Program-made: the position numbers and the translations under genes | DNA from: Subtercola boreus | GTDB taxonomy: Bacteria; Actinomycetota; Actinomycetes; Actinomycetales; Microbacteriaceae | Assembly: GCF_006716115.1 (NCBI RefSeq) | Contig: NZ_VFOO01000002.1 | Location: 1-64,000 of the forward strand | Direction: 5' to 3' | DNA: 64,000 nt | The notes under the pieces: model-generated | What the model was told of the DNA's origin: nothing | What the model saw: the letters and a program-made list of their open reading frames with translations, nothing else | Database searches by the model: none | Shown here: piece by piece, positions 52,555 through 62,050 of the stretch | Layout of the letters: every line of letters starts with the position of its first letter | How positions within the stretch are numbered: the first letter of the stretch is position 1

Positions 52555-55500
52555 TCAGTCGTCCGACTCGACGTCGGCGTAGTTCTCCGCGAAAAGCGTT
52601 CGGATCATCAGGGAGGTCAACTCGAACGGCATCGCCTCGGCGAGCTTCGCCATTTGATCGGGTCGGATAAGAAGAGCTTGGCCTTGGACGCGGGGGTAGG
52701 TGAGTTCGTAGTCGCTGGCCTCGTATTCGGCACGCCACACGACCAGCCGAGCGACCACATCACCGGACTCATCTGTCATTGAGAACTTGCGGTCGGTCGG
52801 TCGGAGGCCGAGGGCGCTGCGCAGGGACGGGGTCGGGGCGAGTATGAAGCGAGGTGCGCCGAGTCCGTTCGGACCTGGACCGTCTTCAGTCATCGCGACC
52901 AGGGGGAATGGTTGGGGAGAGAGCGGGCCGTCTGCCCCTGACTCATCCCACCATCGAACGCTTCCGCCGGCTAGAGGAATATTGCCCAAGCTGGGCTCCC
53001 CAGCGTGTACACCGGCGATCGTCAAACTCGTTCGGCTGTTCTTGTCAGAGCGCGAGCCTTCGTACTCTCGTCGCTCAATCAATGCAACACAGATCCATCC
53101 GTCGATTTCGAGATTGTGAAGATCACCGTTCGAACGGATCGTGCTCCGTTCGCCGACAACGTCGCCAACCCAGCCGGACTCCAAGGGATGGGGAGCGGCG
53201 TCGATGTCAGGTCGAGGGATCCGAGCGGCCTCTATGGCTAAGGCGGTTCGAACGTTGGGTTCCAAGCGTGTCCCAACAGCCTGCTCCCAAGCGGCGGGCT
53301 CAGGGATGGGGTCGCCTATGACGATGCGGGCCAGGCGCGCAGATCCCGCGAGAGATTGAAATTGGCGTTCTGCCTCCTCCTCATGAAAAAGAATGGCGTC
53401 CGGCCATCGCAAGCGAGAACGACTCGCCAAGGCATCAAGTTGAGACTGGACCTGCTTCATCAAGGCTGCGGAGATGTCCTTGTCCGACAGCCGACCCAAG
53501 ATGGCGTCCCCCAACTCAGGCATAAGCCATTCGGTTTGCGCGATGCGGCGAGCGAGGAACTCTTCCACGAGATGCTGTGCCTCCCGGCTCGGTGTCGCAT
53601 TGAAGCCCGTGTCCCGTAACGCTGCCAACAATTCGTCCGGAGGACGGCTTGCCGGGAGCTCGGGCAGAACTTCGATGTACTCGCGAGCGACGCTCCGGAT
53701 GGCCAGGAGTTCGGACCCTGCAATCTCTGTCAGAGCACGTTGCAGCTTGTCGGGAACCCCGACTATCCCAAGGGCAGCCGACAGCACGGCATGTTGAGTG
53801 ATCGGATCGCTGAGCCGTCCAACGATCTGATCCAGATCGCGCACGATCGATTCAGATCGGAACTCTAGGAGATCGCCAAGGGCGATAAGCGCTCGGCGTT
53901 TCGATTCACGACTCGATACGCATACACGCGCAAGTGCCACAGCCGCGACGCAGCGATCCAATTCAGCTTTGGAAATTTCGGCGTCGGCGGTCGGGACGTA
54001 TGGAAACTCAGGGACATCGGATAGCGGAAACCGCGGTGTACGCCTATCAATGACGTCGCACGCCGCCGACCAACATAGGATGGCGGCGTCTCCCGGCCCG
54101 CTGGACCACGGAAGTGCGCCCGCTTTGGCTGCCTGGATTAAAGCCTGCGAAGGCCCCGATGAACCTGATGTGATCGCGGTGCGCGCCACTTCGCGACCGA
54201 GGACCTCACCGGCGACGGTTGCATCCGCCGCGAATGCACCCGTGAGGTAGTCCAGGTTCGCTTCGGCTCCGAACGCCCCCCATCCGCCCCGTTGGCGCGT
54301 GCGGGTCCAGGCGAGCACCCCCGCCGTCGCGGTGAGCCTGGCTCGACCAAATCGCTGAAACCCGTCGCTGAGGGACATGAGCAGCACCGGACTCTCGCCG
54401 AACGGCAGAGCGTCGGCCAACTCGAGTAGAGCCTGTTCGGCATCACCCCCGCGCCCTGTCTCATCGAGCTCCAGAAGCCGGAACCCGAGCGCGTTCTGAA
54501 ACCCATCCGGTCCGAGCCCGCTGCCTTCGGAATCGCGGCGTCGATGTCGAATGGACTGGATGACCTCGTACACGCCAGGCAGGCCCGGAGCAAAAGGCTG
54601 CGCGCGAGACCGGTCGACGATCAACGGCTCGCTCTGACGCCGCGATTTCACACCCCATCGGTCGTCGTCCTCCTCCTCCTGCACGGGAGGTCCTGGTCGG
54701 ACCTTGGAAACGAGCGGGAGCGGGGTCCCAGCGACAGCGTCGTTAGCTCGACCAGCCAGTCGCTCGCTCGCGTCCAGGATCTCCTGACCATTGGTGTACA
54801 TCGACGAAGTGGCGCGTTCGTCGAATCGCGCCAGGATCGCCTTGATGAGGTCTAGACCGCCAGGCTCCTCAAGAAGTCCGCTGTCAAGGTACGTCGAAAG
54901 GTCGGCCGGGTCTATGTCGATGAGGGCTGTCTCAACCGCGATTCGAACGGCCGCGGAGATTCGCGGGTCAGCCTTGCCGTGGTGGAATGTCCAGACTTCC
55001 TCGACCGCGCGATGTAGAGCCCAGTGTGACGAGTTGACGTGGTCAGCGAGTTCAGGCAGCGCCAGGTCGATCAACCATGTGGGGTCAGCGCGCGCCACAT
55101 CTTTCCACCAGTCCGAGTGGGTCCGGCTCGTACCACGGCCGTCGGTGTGATGCTCGACGGCGAGAGTGATTGTCTGAAGTCGTTGAAGGCATTCCCGCAC
55201 CGCCGATCGGTCAAACTCGATCAGGCTCTCGAGCGGTTCGGTCAGCTCGTAGACCGTCGGATCTTTGTGCGATCCATACGCCGTCAGGAGAGACAACCCC
55301 TGCCGCCAGTGCTCCCCCGCTGCGGCCATCGCTCCCTCTCGCAACTCAAGGCGTGCGAGACGGAGGTGGTATACGGCCACTTCGGGATACATGACGTCCG
55401 CACCGACGTCGGCGACCGCCTTCAGAAGATGAGTTCGCAGGATGTCGCGCCCGTCCTCGGGCGAGACATTCTCAGCGATGCTTGCGAGAACTTCCGCGAG

Positions 55501-58500
55501 TAGCGGCCCTCCTTGAAATCCCATCCCGATCGTCGTGGTGTTGGTGCTCACACGACCAAGGGTGTCGAGCGCGTCACCCAATTGGTCCGCGGCGACGAGA
55601 TCGAGTGCTCGGGTGATTGTGGCGGCGATCGTCTCATGTGCTGAGTAGAGGTCGGTGGCCCGCGGTTTTCCCTTGAAGGGATTTGTCTCGTTTTCGAGGA
55701 TCCGAATTGCGTCCAATGCAAGGGCGCCACGCAGGTCTGGGTCTGCGTACTCGGCTCTGACTAGCGCGATAGCGAACTCGAGCCAGCATCGGTACCAACC
55801 ATCCCCACCCACGAGCGCCTCGGCTGCTGCTAGTCCGACGGGATCGAGTCTCGCGGCGTACGCGCAGGAGTCCAGCCAACTATCAAGGTGGCCGAGTTGC
55901 GAAGTTGATCTCCCGTCGATCACGTTCCTCGTGAGTTCAAGAAGGTGGTCGCGGAGCTTCGATGTTTGCGGCCACATCTCCGTCGGATCCAGGCCGAAGG
56001 CCAGTGCCCTGTGAGCCAACCCAGTGCGCCCCTTGGGCGTCTTCCGAAACCGCGCCAATGCGCTCTCGCGATAGTCAGAGAGTCGCTCCGCGAGCTCGAT
56101 CAGGAGACGTGTGCCATTTTTTGAGTGCTTCGCTAGGGCCGGGACGTGCTTGAGCCCGACGACATCGCTGATCACGTCTACGACTCCCGACACAGGCGCC
56201 CCGATAGGATCAACGTATTTTGCGATCCTTTTCCACTTGAGCCCTTCGGCCGATCGATCCGACGTCGCAAGGCGGAGACGTCCTCGGAGCAAAGCCAGGG
56301 CGACGTGCTGGTCATCCGCAGCACCTCGTTGAGTGTTGTGGTCATCTCGTTCGAAGGCAGCTAAGCAATCTGACCAAGGCGCGACAGCGCCGGCCGCGTC
56401 GAGCGCCGCGCACCGCAGCACACCCTGCCTCCCGCTCACGACCAGACGATCACCGTCGCTGAGCCGATCGGCGATGTGCTGAGGGTCGACGAATCCCGCC
56501 TGCACATCGGAGAATTCTACGAGCGTCTCGAAACGATCCAAGTCGAATGTGTGGACGGCTGCGGCCATCTGAATCAGGCGAACAACTCCGGGCCAATCCG
56601 AGCGAATCGCTGCCGATTCCGACGCACGTGCGAGATTGGCATTAATCGACCGGGCAGGGAAAGCGTTCGCGATCGAGGATTCGACGAAGTTGTCGTCGAT
56701 CAGGGCGACCAGCTCATTGTGCCGCTCTTGCTCAGCCAGTGTCGGGAGCAACCAGCGATACGCCCGTGAGTCGTCAAAGATGCCCTGCCTCATAAGCCAG
56801 GCGCTGATCGTCTCAAGCAACGCAGCAACCTCAGTGGGATGCTCGGCAAGACGCTCTCGAACGAATCGTCCGAACGACTCGTGGTAAAACCTGATTCCGG
56901 AGCTGACCTGCACTCTGAGCACCGGCGCCAATACCCGAAGTGCGTTCTCGACGCGAGCGGGGTTTCGCAACTGCTCAAGCTCTTCTCGCGTCATCGCGAA
57001 GTTCGCGATCGCGAGTTCTTCGGCCACGACCCAGCCCTCAGCATCGAGCTCGGCATACAGGTACTCGTAGTAGCTCTTTAACGTTCCGTCGAATGGAGGC
57101 AGAGCGGAGATCAGGTCAGCGCGGGTCGGGTACCGGTCGAGGTCGCGTCGGGATGATTCGAACACCAGGTAGGTCGCGTACAGCGCATTGCCGCCCGACC
57201 GGCCACCGAGCTCGTCCAGGTAGTGCCCCCGCAATGCCTCGTCGTCCGTCGTCGCCCCCAGGAGAAGGTCGCTCAGTTCCTCGAGCTCGTCGCGGGTCAT
57301 GCCAGGAAGTTCCGAGCGCTTAGCTTCCGCGAACGGTGCGAGATGTTCGCCGGGCTGGCTTAGGACTACGAGCACGACGTTCTCGGGGAGTTCCAGCTGC
57401 GCGAGCGCCTCACAAACGACCAGTGACGGATTGCTCGACCGATGGGCCCTCATTACACGAGAGACGTGATCCAGCCCGTCGACAAGAAGCGCCACTTTGC
57501 GCTTGCCGTCGCGAGTCGCGGTGCGGAGCGACTGTTGGAGGGTGTTGCGATCGGCGGCGAACCGCGGAATGTTATCGAGAACGAACTTCCCGTCGCGGTC
57601 AGCCAACCGAGCGATCAGGCTGCCGAAGATGGCATCCAAGAGCACACGATCGTCGCGCTCGTGGTCAGCCTCTCCGAGGAAACAGTAGTGCTCAGCGACG
57701 AGCCACCCATTCGACTTGAGACGCGAGCCGACCTGTTCACTGACCCAGGACTTTCCCTGGCCCGGAGGTCCCGCGATGATGCGCACGCCTCCGGGTGGGC
57801 TTTGCGATTCGATCTGAGCGACTATGTCAGCGACGAGCGCGTCCCGGCTGACTTCTCGACCCGGGACCACCGGGGTTGCGGCCGTCACAGCGCCGAAGTC
57901 GGTTCGGAGCCTAGTTCGCCGAATGAGGGTCGCAAAGGTCGTGTCGTCGAGGCCCGTGCGCGCCGACACGGCAGACAGGATTAACTGGGCGGCGACATCG
58001 ATCGCAGTGAGGTCGGCGTTCGGGAACGAGCCAGCTCCTACTTCATCGCGAACACGATTCAGAAGGAACTCTTCGGCAGGCCCAGGTGCACGCAGATCGC
58101 CGCTGAAGCGGAGAGCAGAGGTCTCGATGATCAGGTGGTCGCATGCCCACTGGAGATCGTCCTGCGTAAGAGAATTGAGATCGAACAAGACGCCCGCGAG
58201 ATCGCCACCGGCTGATCCCTTTGCCCTCAGCTGCCAGAGCTGAACCGGATCGAAATGTCGAAGGGTACTTCCCAGCCCCAACAGCGGTGAGTCGATGCTC
58301 AAGGTCACGGGGTAAAGAAGATCGTTCAGATCTCCAGATCCTGGAAGCTTCTCGGTGAACACCAGCCGATACAGCGTCGTCTCAGCGCTTTCTGGGAAGG
58401 CCGCGCGCTCCTTGAGAAGTGTGGAGATCACGAGATCGAGTCGCACGCCGCGGGAGTTGCCGCTGAAGGTCGCTAGTTTGAGTTCGGCGGTCGGATCGCT

Positions 58501-58698
58501 CGAGTGCTTGAGTTGAAGTCGTTGACGGCCGCTCGCTGCCGAGATCGTCAAGTCGTCGAACAAATCGCCCGGAAAGAGCTTCCGGTCGATGACCGTGTCG
58601 ACGTTTCGCTGCAGGAGGACATCGACAAGTGCGATCGCCGAGATGAGATCCTGGTACTGATACCCGCGGTGAGCATGGGCGAGGCCGGTCGTATTCAA
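52555..58698 (-). CDS. Giant STAND ATPase with Cap4-like nuclease N-terminus (candidate immune sensor)
   Basis: A 2047-residue protein. Residues 1-200 look like a Cap4/DUF4297-type PD-(D/E)xK nuclease: HRGYQYQ at 10-16, then Asp48/Asp49 and Gln62-x-Lys64 (QLKHS). Residues 280-560 form a STAND/NACHT-type NTPase with Walker A GPPGQGKSW (Lys316) and Walker B LLVDGLDHV (Asp407, Asp410). From about 600 to 1830 the sequence is alpha-helical repeat-like, with an acidic patch EEEDDD at 1341-1346, and a beta-richer module follows (about 1840-2040). The start is TTG 58698, because TAG lies just upstream in frame and AGGAGGG sits nine bases before it. It resembles Avs-type proteins in plan but is longer and its sensor is not recognisable. 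Confidence 0.82.
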   Translation of the reverse strand: MNTTGLAHAHRGYQYQDLISAIALVDVLLQRNVDTVIDRKLFPGDLFDDLTISAASGRQRLQLKHSSDPTAELKLATFSGNSRGVRLDLVISTLLKERAAFPESAETTLYRLVFTEKLPGSGDLNDLLYPVTLSIDSPLLGLGSTLRHFDPVQLWQLRAKGSAGGDLAGVLFDLNSLTQDDLQWACDHLIIETSALRFSGDLRAPGPAEEFLLNRVRDEVGAGSFPNADLTAIDVAAQLILSAVSARTGLDDTTFATLIRRTRLRTDFGAVTAATPVVPGREVSRDALVADIVAQIESQSPPGGVRIIAGPPGQGKSWVSEQVGSRLKSNGWLVAEHYCFLGEADHERDDRVLLDAIFGSLIARLADRDGKFVLDNIPRFAADRNTLQQSLRTATRDGKRKVALLVDGLDHVSRVMRAHRSSNPSLVVCEALAQLELPENVVLVVLSQPGEHLAPFAEAKRSELPGMTRDELEELSDLLLGATTDDEALRGHYLDELGGRSGGNALYATYLVFESSRRDLDRYPTRADLISALPPFDGTLKSYYEYLYAELDAEGWVVAEELAIANFAMTREELEQLRNPARVENALRVLAPVLRVQVSSGIRFYHESFGRFVRERLAEHPTEVAALLETISAWLMRQGIFDDSRAYRWLLPTLAEQERHNELVALIDDNFVESSIANAFPARSINANLARASESAAIRSDWPGVVRLIQMAAAVHTFDLDRFETLVEFSDVQAGFVDPQHIADRLSDGDRLVVSGRQGVLRCAALDAAGAVAPWSDCLAAFERDDHNTQRGAADDQHVALALLRGRLRLATSDRSAEGLKWKRIAKYVDPIGAPVSGVVDVISDVVGLKHVPALAKHSKNGTRLLIELAERLSDYRESALARFRKTPKGRTGLAHRALAFGLDPTEMWPQTSKLRDHLLELTRNVIDGRSTSQLGHLDSWLDSCAYAARLDPVGLAAAEALVGGDGWYRCWLEFAIALVRAEYADPDLRGALALDAIRILENETNPFKGKPRATDLYSAHETIAATITRALDLVAADQLGDALDTLGRVSTNTTTIGMGFQGGPLLAEVLASIAENVSPEDGRDILRTHLLKAVADVGADVMYPEVAVYHLRLARLELREGAMAAAGEHWRQGLSLLTAYGSHKDPTVYELTEPLESLIEFDRSAVRECLQRLQTITLAVEHHTDGRGTSRTHSDWWKDVARADPTWLIDLALPELADHVNSSHWALHRAVEEVWTFHHGKADPRISAAVRIAVETALIDIDPADLSTYLDSGLLEEPGGLDLIKAILARFDERATSSMYTNGQEILDASERLAGRANDAVAGTPLPLVSKVRPGPPVQEEEDDDRWGVKSRRQSEPLIVDRSRAQPFAPGLPGVYEVIQSIRHRRRDSEGSGLGPDGFQNALGFRLLELDETGRGGDAEQALLELADALPFGESPVLLMSLSDGFQRFGRARLTATAGVLAWTRTRQRGGWGAFGAEANLDYLTGAFAADATVAGEVLGREVARTAITSGSSGPSQALIQAAKAGALPWSSGPGDAAILCWSAACDVIDRRTPRFPLSDVPEFPYVPTADAEISKAELDRCVAAVALARVCVSSRESKRRALIALGDLLEFRSESIVRDLDQIVGRLSDPITQHAVLSAALGIVGVPDKLQRALTEIAGSELLAIRSVAREYIEVLPELPASRPPDELLAALRDTGFNATPSREAQHLVEEFLARRIAQTEWLMPELGDAILGRLSDKDISAALMKQVQSQLDALASRSRLRWPDAILFHEEEAERQFQSLAGSARLARIVIGDPIPEPAAWEQAVGTRLEPNVRTALAIEAARIPRPDIDAAPHPLESGWVGDVVGERSTIRSNGDLHNLEIDGWICVALIERREYEGSRSDKNSRTSLTIAGVHAGEPSLGNIPLAGGSVRWWDESGADGPLSPQPFPLVAMTEDGPGPNGLGAPRFILAPTPSLRSALGLRPTDRKFSMTDESGDVVARLVVWRAEYEASDYELTYPRVQGQALLIRPDQMAKLAEAMPFELTSLMIRTLFAENYADVESDD

Positions 58699-58906
58699 CT
58701 CCCCAGTCCCTCCTGCCTAGACGCCTTTCTGGCATTTGCTCACCCAGAAGGTATCCCGATTATCAGGCACAACCACGGCATGCTGGTCGAACTCCCGGAC
58801 AAACAGCAAGGCTTTCCAGCCTGTGCGCCGACGCTCCACCTTTCCAAAGTAGATCACCTAGCTAAGCTATATACCCCTCAACAGGCATTCTCTGATGCGA
58901 GGTGAC

Positions 58907-59073
58907 CCAGGACGGCCCGGTCACTCGTCCCCGACTGGGCACAGCAGCGCATCGATGAGGCTAACGCCACAATGCGACGCGAGCTGAAGAAGGAGAAGCA
59001 GCGAGGCCGCCTCCGTGCCGCCATGGACCTCGGTATCGGCACGGCCAGCTATGCCCGTCAGACGATCGTCTAG
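58907..59073 (+). pseudogene. Short remnant of unknown gene
   Basis: After a stop near 58905 an open frame of 55 codons reads PDWAQQRIDEANATMRRELKKE and ends ASYARQTIV. It has no plausible start before ATG 58972, which would give 33 residues. The charged helical sequence looks like real coding DNA, perhaps the tail of a lost gene. No family was recognised. Confidence 0.35.
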
Positions 59074-59326
59074 CAGGCACCTGCGTGGAACTTCCCGAAG
59101 GTTCCGATGTCGCGGAACTCAACTGTCTCGAGACCCAGCCGCTACGAGACGGTATTTCATATCATCTGGAGCTTCGCCAAATCACCTGCGAGACGATCCA
59201 TCATCATTTAGCCGGACTCTCACTTTCTTTGATCCAGGCCTGTGCGCTGCGATCGGCCAATCGGACCACCTCAAACGACACGATCAGGCCGACGTCGCAT
59301 TAAGCCGCCTCCTGCAGTTCGGGGTG

Positions 59327-59560
59327 GTGGGTGTCTGGTGACGCGGGTGATGGCGCGAGTTGTGGGTATCTGGTGACGTTGATAAGCACATTTCAAACGT
59401 CTTGGGTGGGTATTTGATGACGCAGACCGCCTCCTTCGTTCCATCGAGTGATGCGTCATCAGATACCCACAGATATTTCGTGGGTATCTGATGACGACCG
59501 TGGGTGTCTGATGACGCGGTTATGGGTGTTTGGTGACGGCGGCGTGGGTATCTGGTGACC
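59327..59560. repeat. Iteron cluster 1 (eight copies)
   Basis: Copies of the 17-base iteron GTGGGTATYTRGTGACG at 59327, 59362, 59406, 59480, 59500, 59522 and 59544 on the plus strand, and an inverted copy at 59454-59470. Early spacings are 35 and 44; the last three are 20-22. Variants carry G for A at position 7 and A for G at position 12. Together with cluster 2 it marks the replication origin. Confidence 0.9.
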
Positions 59561-59922
59561 CTCGATCCGGTCTCGAAGGGATAACTTCCGCTCCATGACT
59601 GGAGAAAGTCCCTCTGACTTCTATCTCTCAGGTAGTTAAACCTGTAGATGACCAGTTAGAAGACTTCAGTTTCAGAGGTGACCACAAGAGGCTGAAGTCC
59701 ATTTCTCGAAATAGCGATCCCTGCGATGTAACTCTGGGATTCAAGTAGGCGCACGAAGCCTGGTGTGCGACGAGTTCAGCTCCCCTGATGTGTCCGAGGT
59801 AGTTTGATCAGCTGTGTGCGGCCGGCTAACGCAATTATGTCCGTGGATAAGGCGGATGGGTGCTCAAGGCTGTTCAGACGGCAGGATCGGTGTTTCTGGC
59901 GTGATGATCTCAAATCAGCGGT
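59561..59922. other. Origin region between iteron clusters
   Basis: About 360 bases without a supported gene, with lower GC than its surroundings by eye (59600-59760), which suits a site of strand opening. It contains the DnaA-box match at 59842. Confidence 0.55.
59842..59850 (-). promoter_or_regulatory. Candidate DnaA box
   Basis: TTATCCACG on the minus strand, one base from the TTATCCACA consensus, located between the two iteron clusters. A single box by eye. Confidence 0.5.
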
Positions 59923-60227
59923 GTGGGTATTTGGTGACGAAACTCGAACCATATTTTGTGGGTATCTAGTGACGGAACGGGATCAGTGGTTGGTGGGTAT
60001 TTGGTGACGCCTACGGAGTTTCGAGAAGTGGGTATCCAGTGACGCGTGCATGCGAAGCGCTGTGGGTATTTAGTGACGCCTAGACCCTCGCCGACTCATA
60101 GAAGTTTGGTGGCGAGCCAGAATCGTTGGCAATCGCGTCGACGTCTCGTGGGTATCTGGTGACAGCAGGGGTGATGACCTTCGGGCGATGGCCCAAGCGG
60201 ATTATGGCGCGTGGGTATCTAGTGACA
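59923..60227 (+). repeat. Iteron cluster 2 (seven copies)
   Basis: Copies start at 59923, 59958, 59993, 60028, 60062, 60148 and 60211; the first four intervals are 35, 35, 35 and 34 bases (about three helical turns), so the initiator would bind on one face of the DNA. The last copy ends 13 bases from the rep stop. All face the same way. Confidence 0.92.
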
Positions 60228-60239
60228 CTGCGCCAAGGC

Positions 60240-61190
60240 TTAGATAAGTTGCGCGCGGCGCTTGGTTGGTTTCACGTGGGGTGGGGACGGGCGGAGGACG
60301 AGGAAGTCCTTCTCTACGTCGAGGTTGAGTTCTGGATAGACCAGCTTGACCTCGGTGAGGTTTTTGATGAATTGGGCCTTGAATTGTCGAAGCGTTTCGT
60401 ACTGTCCGCCGAATTGTGCTCCGAGGTCTGCCCACTTGATCCTGGTGGGGCGGGACAGATTGAACACTCGATATGTTGCCCAAAGGTAGATGTCTAACCG
60501 CATTGGTGACGCGCCGAGAGCTCTCATGGCTTCGAGGTTCACAGGAACGGGTGCTTCCACGATGGATCGAAAGAATTCTTGCGAGAGGGTGACGGTGGAG
60601 GTCCATAGTCCGCGGTTGTCGCCGTCGGTTCGCTCTCCCTTCGCAAACCACAGCTGCACCTGATCAGCAATCTGGATGTATTTCGTTTGTTCTCCGTAGC
60701 CAGACTCATTGGAAGCCAAACCGCGGACGCTCAGCTGGGAGCCGAACAGCCGTTGCAACTGTTCGGTCAGACGCTTCGCGTCACGGCCGCCCTTCGCGAG
60801 TCCGATCTTCTGCATGAAAGCGTTCATGCTCTGACCGAGCTCGAGGACCGGACTGTCCGTCCGGACAGCTTCGGTCGCTATCCACGTCAGCGCATGGCGC
60901 GGTAGCAGACCGTACGCGTACGCCTCGAAACGGGTCCCGTCCGGCCTGGTCAGCAACGCAGGACGCATCGTCAGTGATACCGCTCCGTTCTGCCGCTCCC
61001 AGAACGGGACGTTCCCTGGATCTCGGTACGGCAGTGAAACCTGCGCCCAGACACGAGCGCTATACCCGACCATCGGATCGCTCTCGCCGGACTCTTGCGC
61101 AGACGCGAAGTTGAGTGCCTTCAGGCGGTCCCGAGGGATCTTGATGGGTTCCAGGGCGTTCCCTTTTGCCCTTGCAGTTGCCTCAGTCAT
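60240..61190 (-). CDS. repA: Plasmid replication initiator, RepA_C family
   Basis: A 316-residue plasmid initiator of the RepA_C type. Visible landmarks are GYSARVWAQVSLPYRDPGN, AYGLLPRHALTWIATEAV, LGQSMNAFMQKIGL, KRLTEQLQRLFGSQL, ALGASPMRLDIYLWATYRV and the C-terminal winged-helix-like LGAQFGGQYETLRQFKAQF. It is encoded right next to 15 iterons, its probable binding sites. The ATG at 61190 overlaps the upstream RHH gene by 8 bases, so the two are translationally linked and the small protein is likely a copy-control or partition factor. Confidence 0.9.
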   Translation of the reverse strand: MTEATARAKGNALEPIKIPRDRLKALNFASAQESGESDPMVGYSARVWAQVSLPYRDPGNVPFWERQNGAVSLTMRPALLTRPDGTRFEAYAYGLLPRHALTWIATEAVRTDSPVLELGQSMNAFMQKIGLAKGGRDAKRLTEQLQRLFGSQLSVRGLASNESGYGEQTKYIQIADQVQLWFAKGERTDGDNRGLWTSTVTLSQEFFRSIVEAPVPVNLEAMRALGASPMRLDIYLWATYRVFNLSRPTRIKWADLGAQFGGQYETLRQFKAQFIKNLTEVKLVYPELNLDVEKDFLVLRPSPPHVKPTKRRAQLI

Positions 61191-61383
61191 CGCTGTTAGT
61201 CCTCAAGTGCCCCCACTGGGCCTCGATCGCCTGTTCCACGACAGAGCGAATACTCAACCCTTCGCGGGAGGCGATCTCGTCGATCAGGTCTCGGCTCTCC
61301 AGCGACACCCGCGTGTTCAGCTGGACGACCAGCTCCCGCGTGCGTCGCGTGTGTCTCGCCGGCTTGTTCTCAACAGCTGTCAT
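61183..61383 (-). CDS. Ribbon-helix-helix DNA-binding protein (rep partner)
   Basis: A 66-residue protein with a basic N-terminus (KPARHTRRTRELVVQLNTRVS) followed by ESRDLIDEIASREGLSIRSVVEQAIEAQW, the ribbon-helix-helix pattern of CopG/ParD/MetJ repressors. ATG 61383 (GGAG upstream) is preferred over an earlier in-frame start at 61497. Overlap with repA by 8 bases suggests it autoregulates the rep operon, like CopG proteins (inference). Confidence 0.85.
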   Translation of the reverse strand: MTAVENKPARHTRRTRELVVQLNTRVSLESRDLIDEIASREGLSIRSVVEQAIEAQWGHLRTNSDD

Positions 61384-61717
61384 GGTGATCTCCGAACGGT
61401 GAGCGTGCGAGCTAGCTAGCACGCTTCGAGTCTCCCCGGAATGGGAGATGGAGAACTGCTCATCTTGCGGCGTGTCGAAGCCGCAGAAGGGACGCACAAC
61501 GGCTCGACCGATGCTCAGGTCCCCTGTCGGGCGACGAAGGAAGAGCGTATTCGCTGCCCGGTTCGCTCACAGCAGCTGCTGGGAAACGAAGTCGAGATCG
61601 GAGAGGCACAGAACTGCCAGGGAGCGCCGCTCTTCAGTCGGCCATCGCGTCCAGGGAGAAGATCTTCTGACCAGTTGGCGGGCGGCTGCGCCCTCCTTGG
61701 AGGCCGCAGCGCCTGCG
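61384..61717. other. Intergenic region upstream of rep operon
   Basis: About 330 bases. No supported gene; overlapping frames on both strands (61441-61831) lack recognisable sequence. It should contain the rep operon promoter. Confidence 0.4.
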
Positions 61718-61906
61718 TCATGCCTGGCGAAGTCCGATGAGGCCGCGGGTTGGGTCGGCCGGCTGAGGGAACATGCCGCCGTTTTGGACCGCCTCGAGGT
61801 GAGGGGCGCAGACCGCGTAGACGGTCAATAGACCGTTGTCGTTCACCGTGAGCTCTGATTCCGCACGCACAGCGCAGTCGCTCATCAGGCATGGCGTCGC
61901 TTCCAT
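61718..61906 (-). CDS. 62-residue Cys/His protein
   Basis: A small protein: Cys6 and Cys11 near the N-terminus (CLMSDC) and C-x-x-H (CAPH) near residue 33, so a single zinc-binding site is possible. The rest is polar. It lies in the plasmid backbone between rep and the small membrane gene. No family was recognised, and no strong ribosome site is visible, so confidence is moderate. Confidence 0.55.
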   Translation of the reverse strand: MEATPCLMSDCAVRAESELTVNDNGLLTVYAVCAPHLEAVQNGGMFPQPADPTRGLIGLRQA

Positions 61907-62050
61907 GCCTGAAGACTAGCCCGGTAGGCGCCTGGTGATCAGACCGTTGCGCAAGAAACCAACCCGCTCACATTCGAACATATGTTCTATTCTGTTGGGA
62001 TGGACGGTCTTGCTTCGGTGCCTCAGCAAGCGGCGCCGCCGGTGTTCTCC

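Noticed and set aside
59085-59303. 72-codon frame near the origin
   Set aside because: No domain, no clear ribosome site, and it abuts the first iteron; not supported as a gene.
59327-60227. Repeats considered as a CRISPR array
   Set aside because: Repeats are only 17 bases, spacings vary from 3 to over 300 bases, one copy is inverted, and no cas genes are present; the adjacent RepA explains them as iterons.
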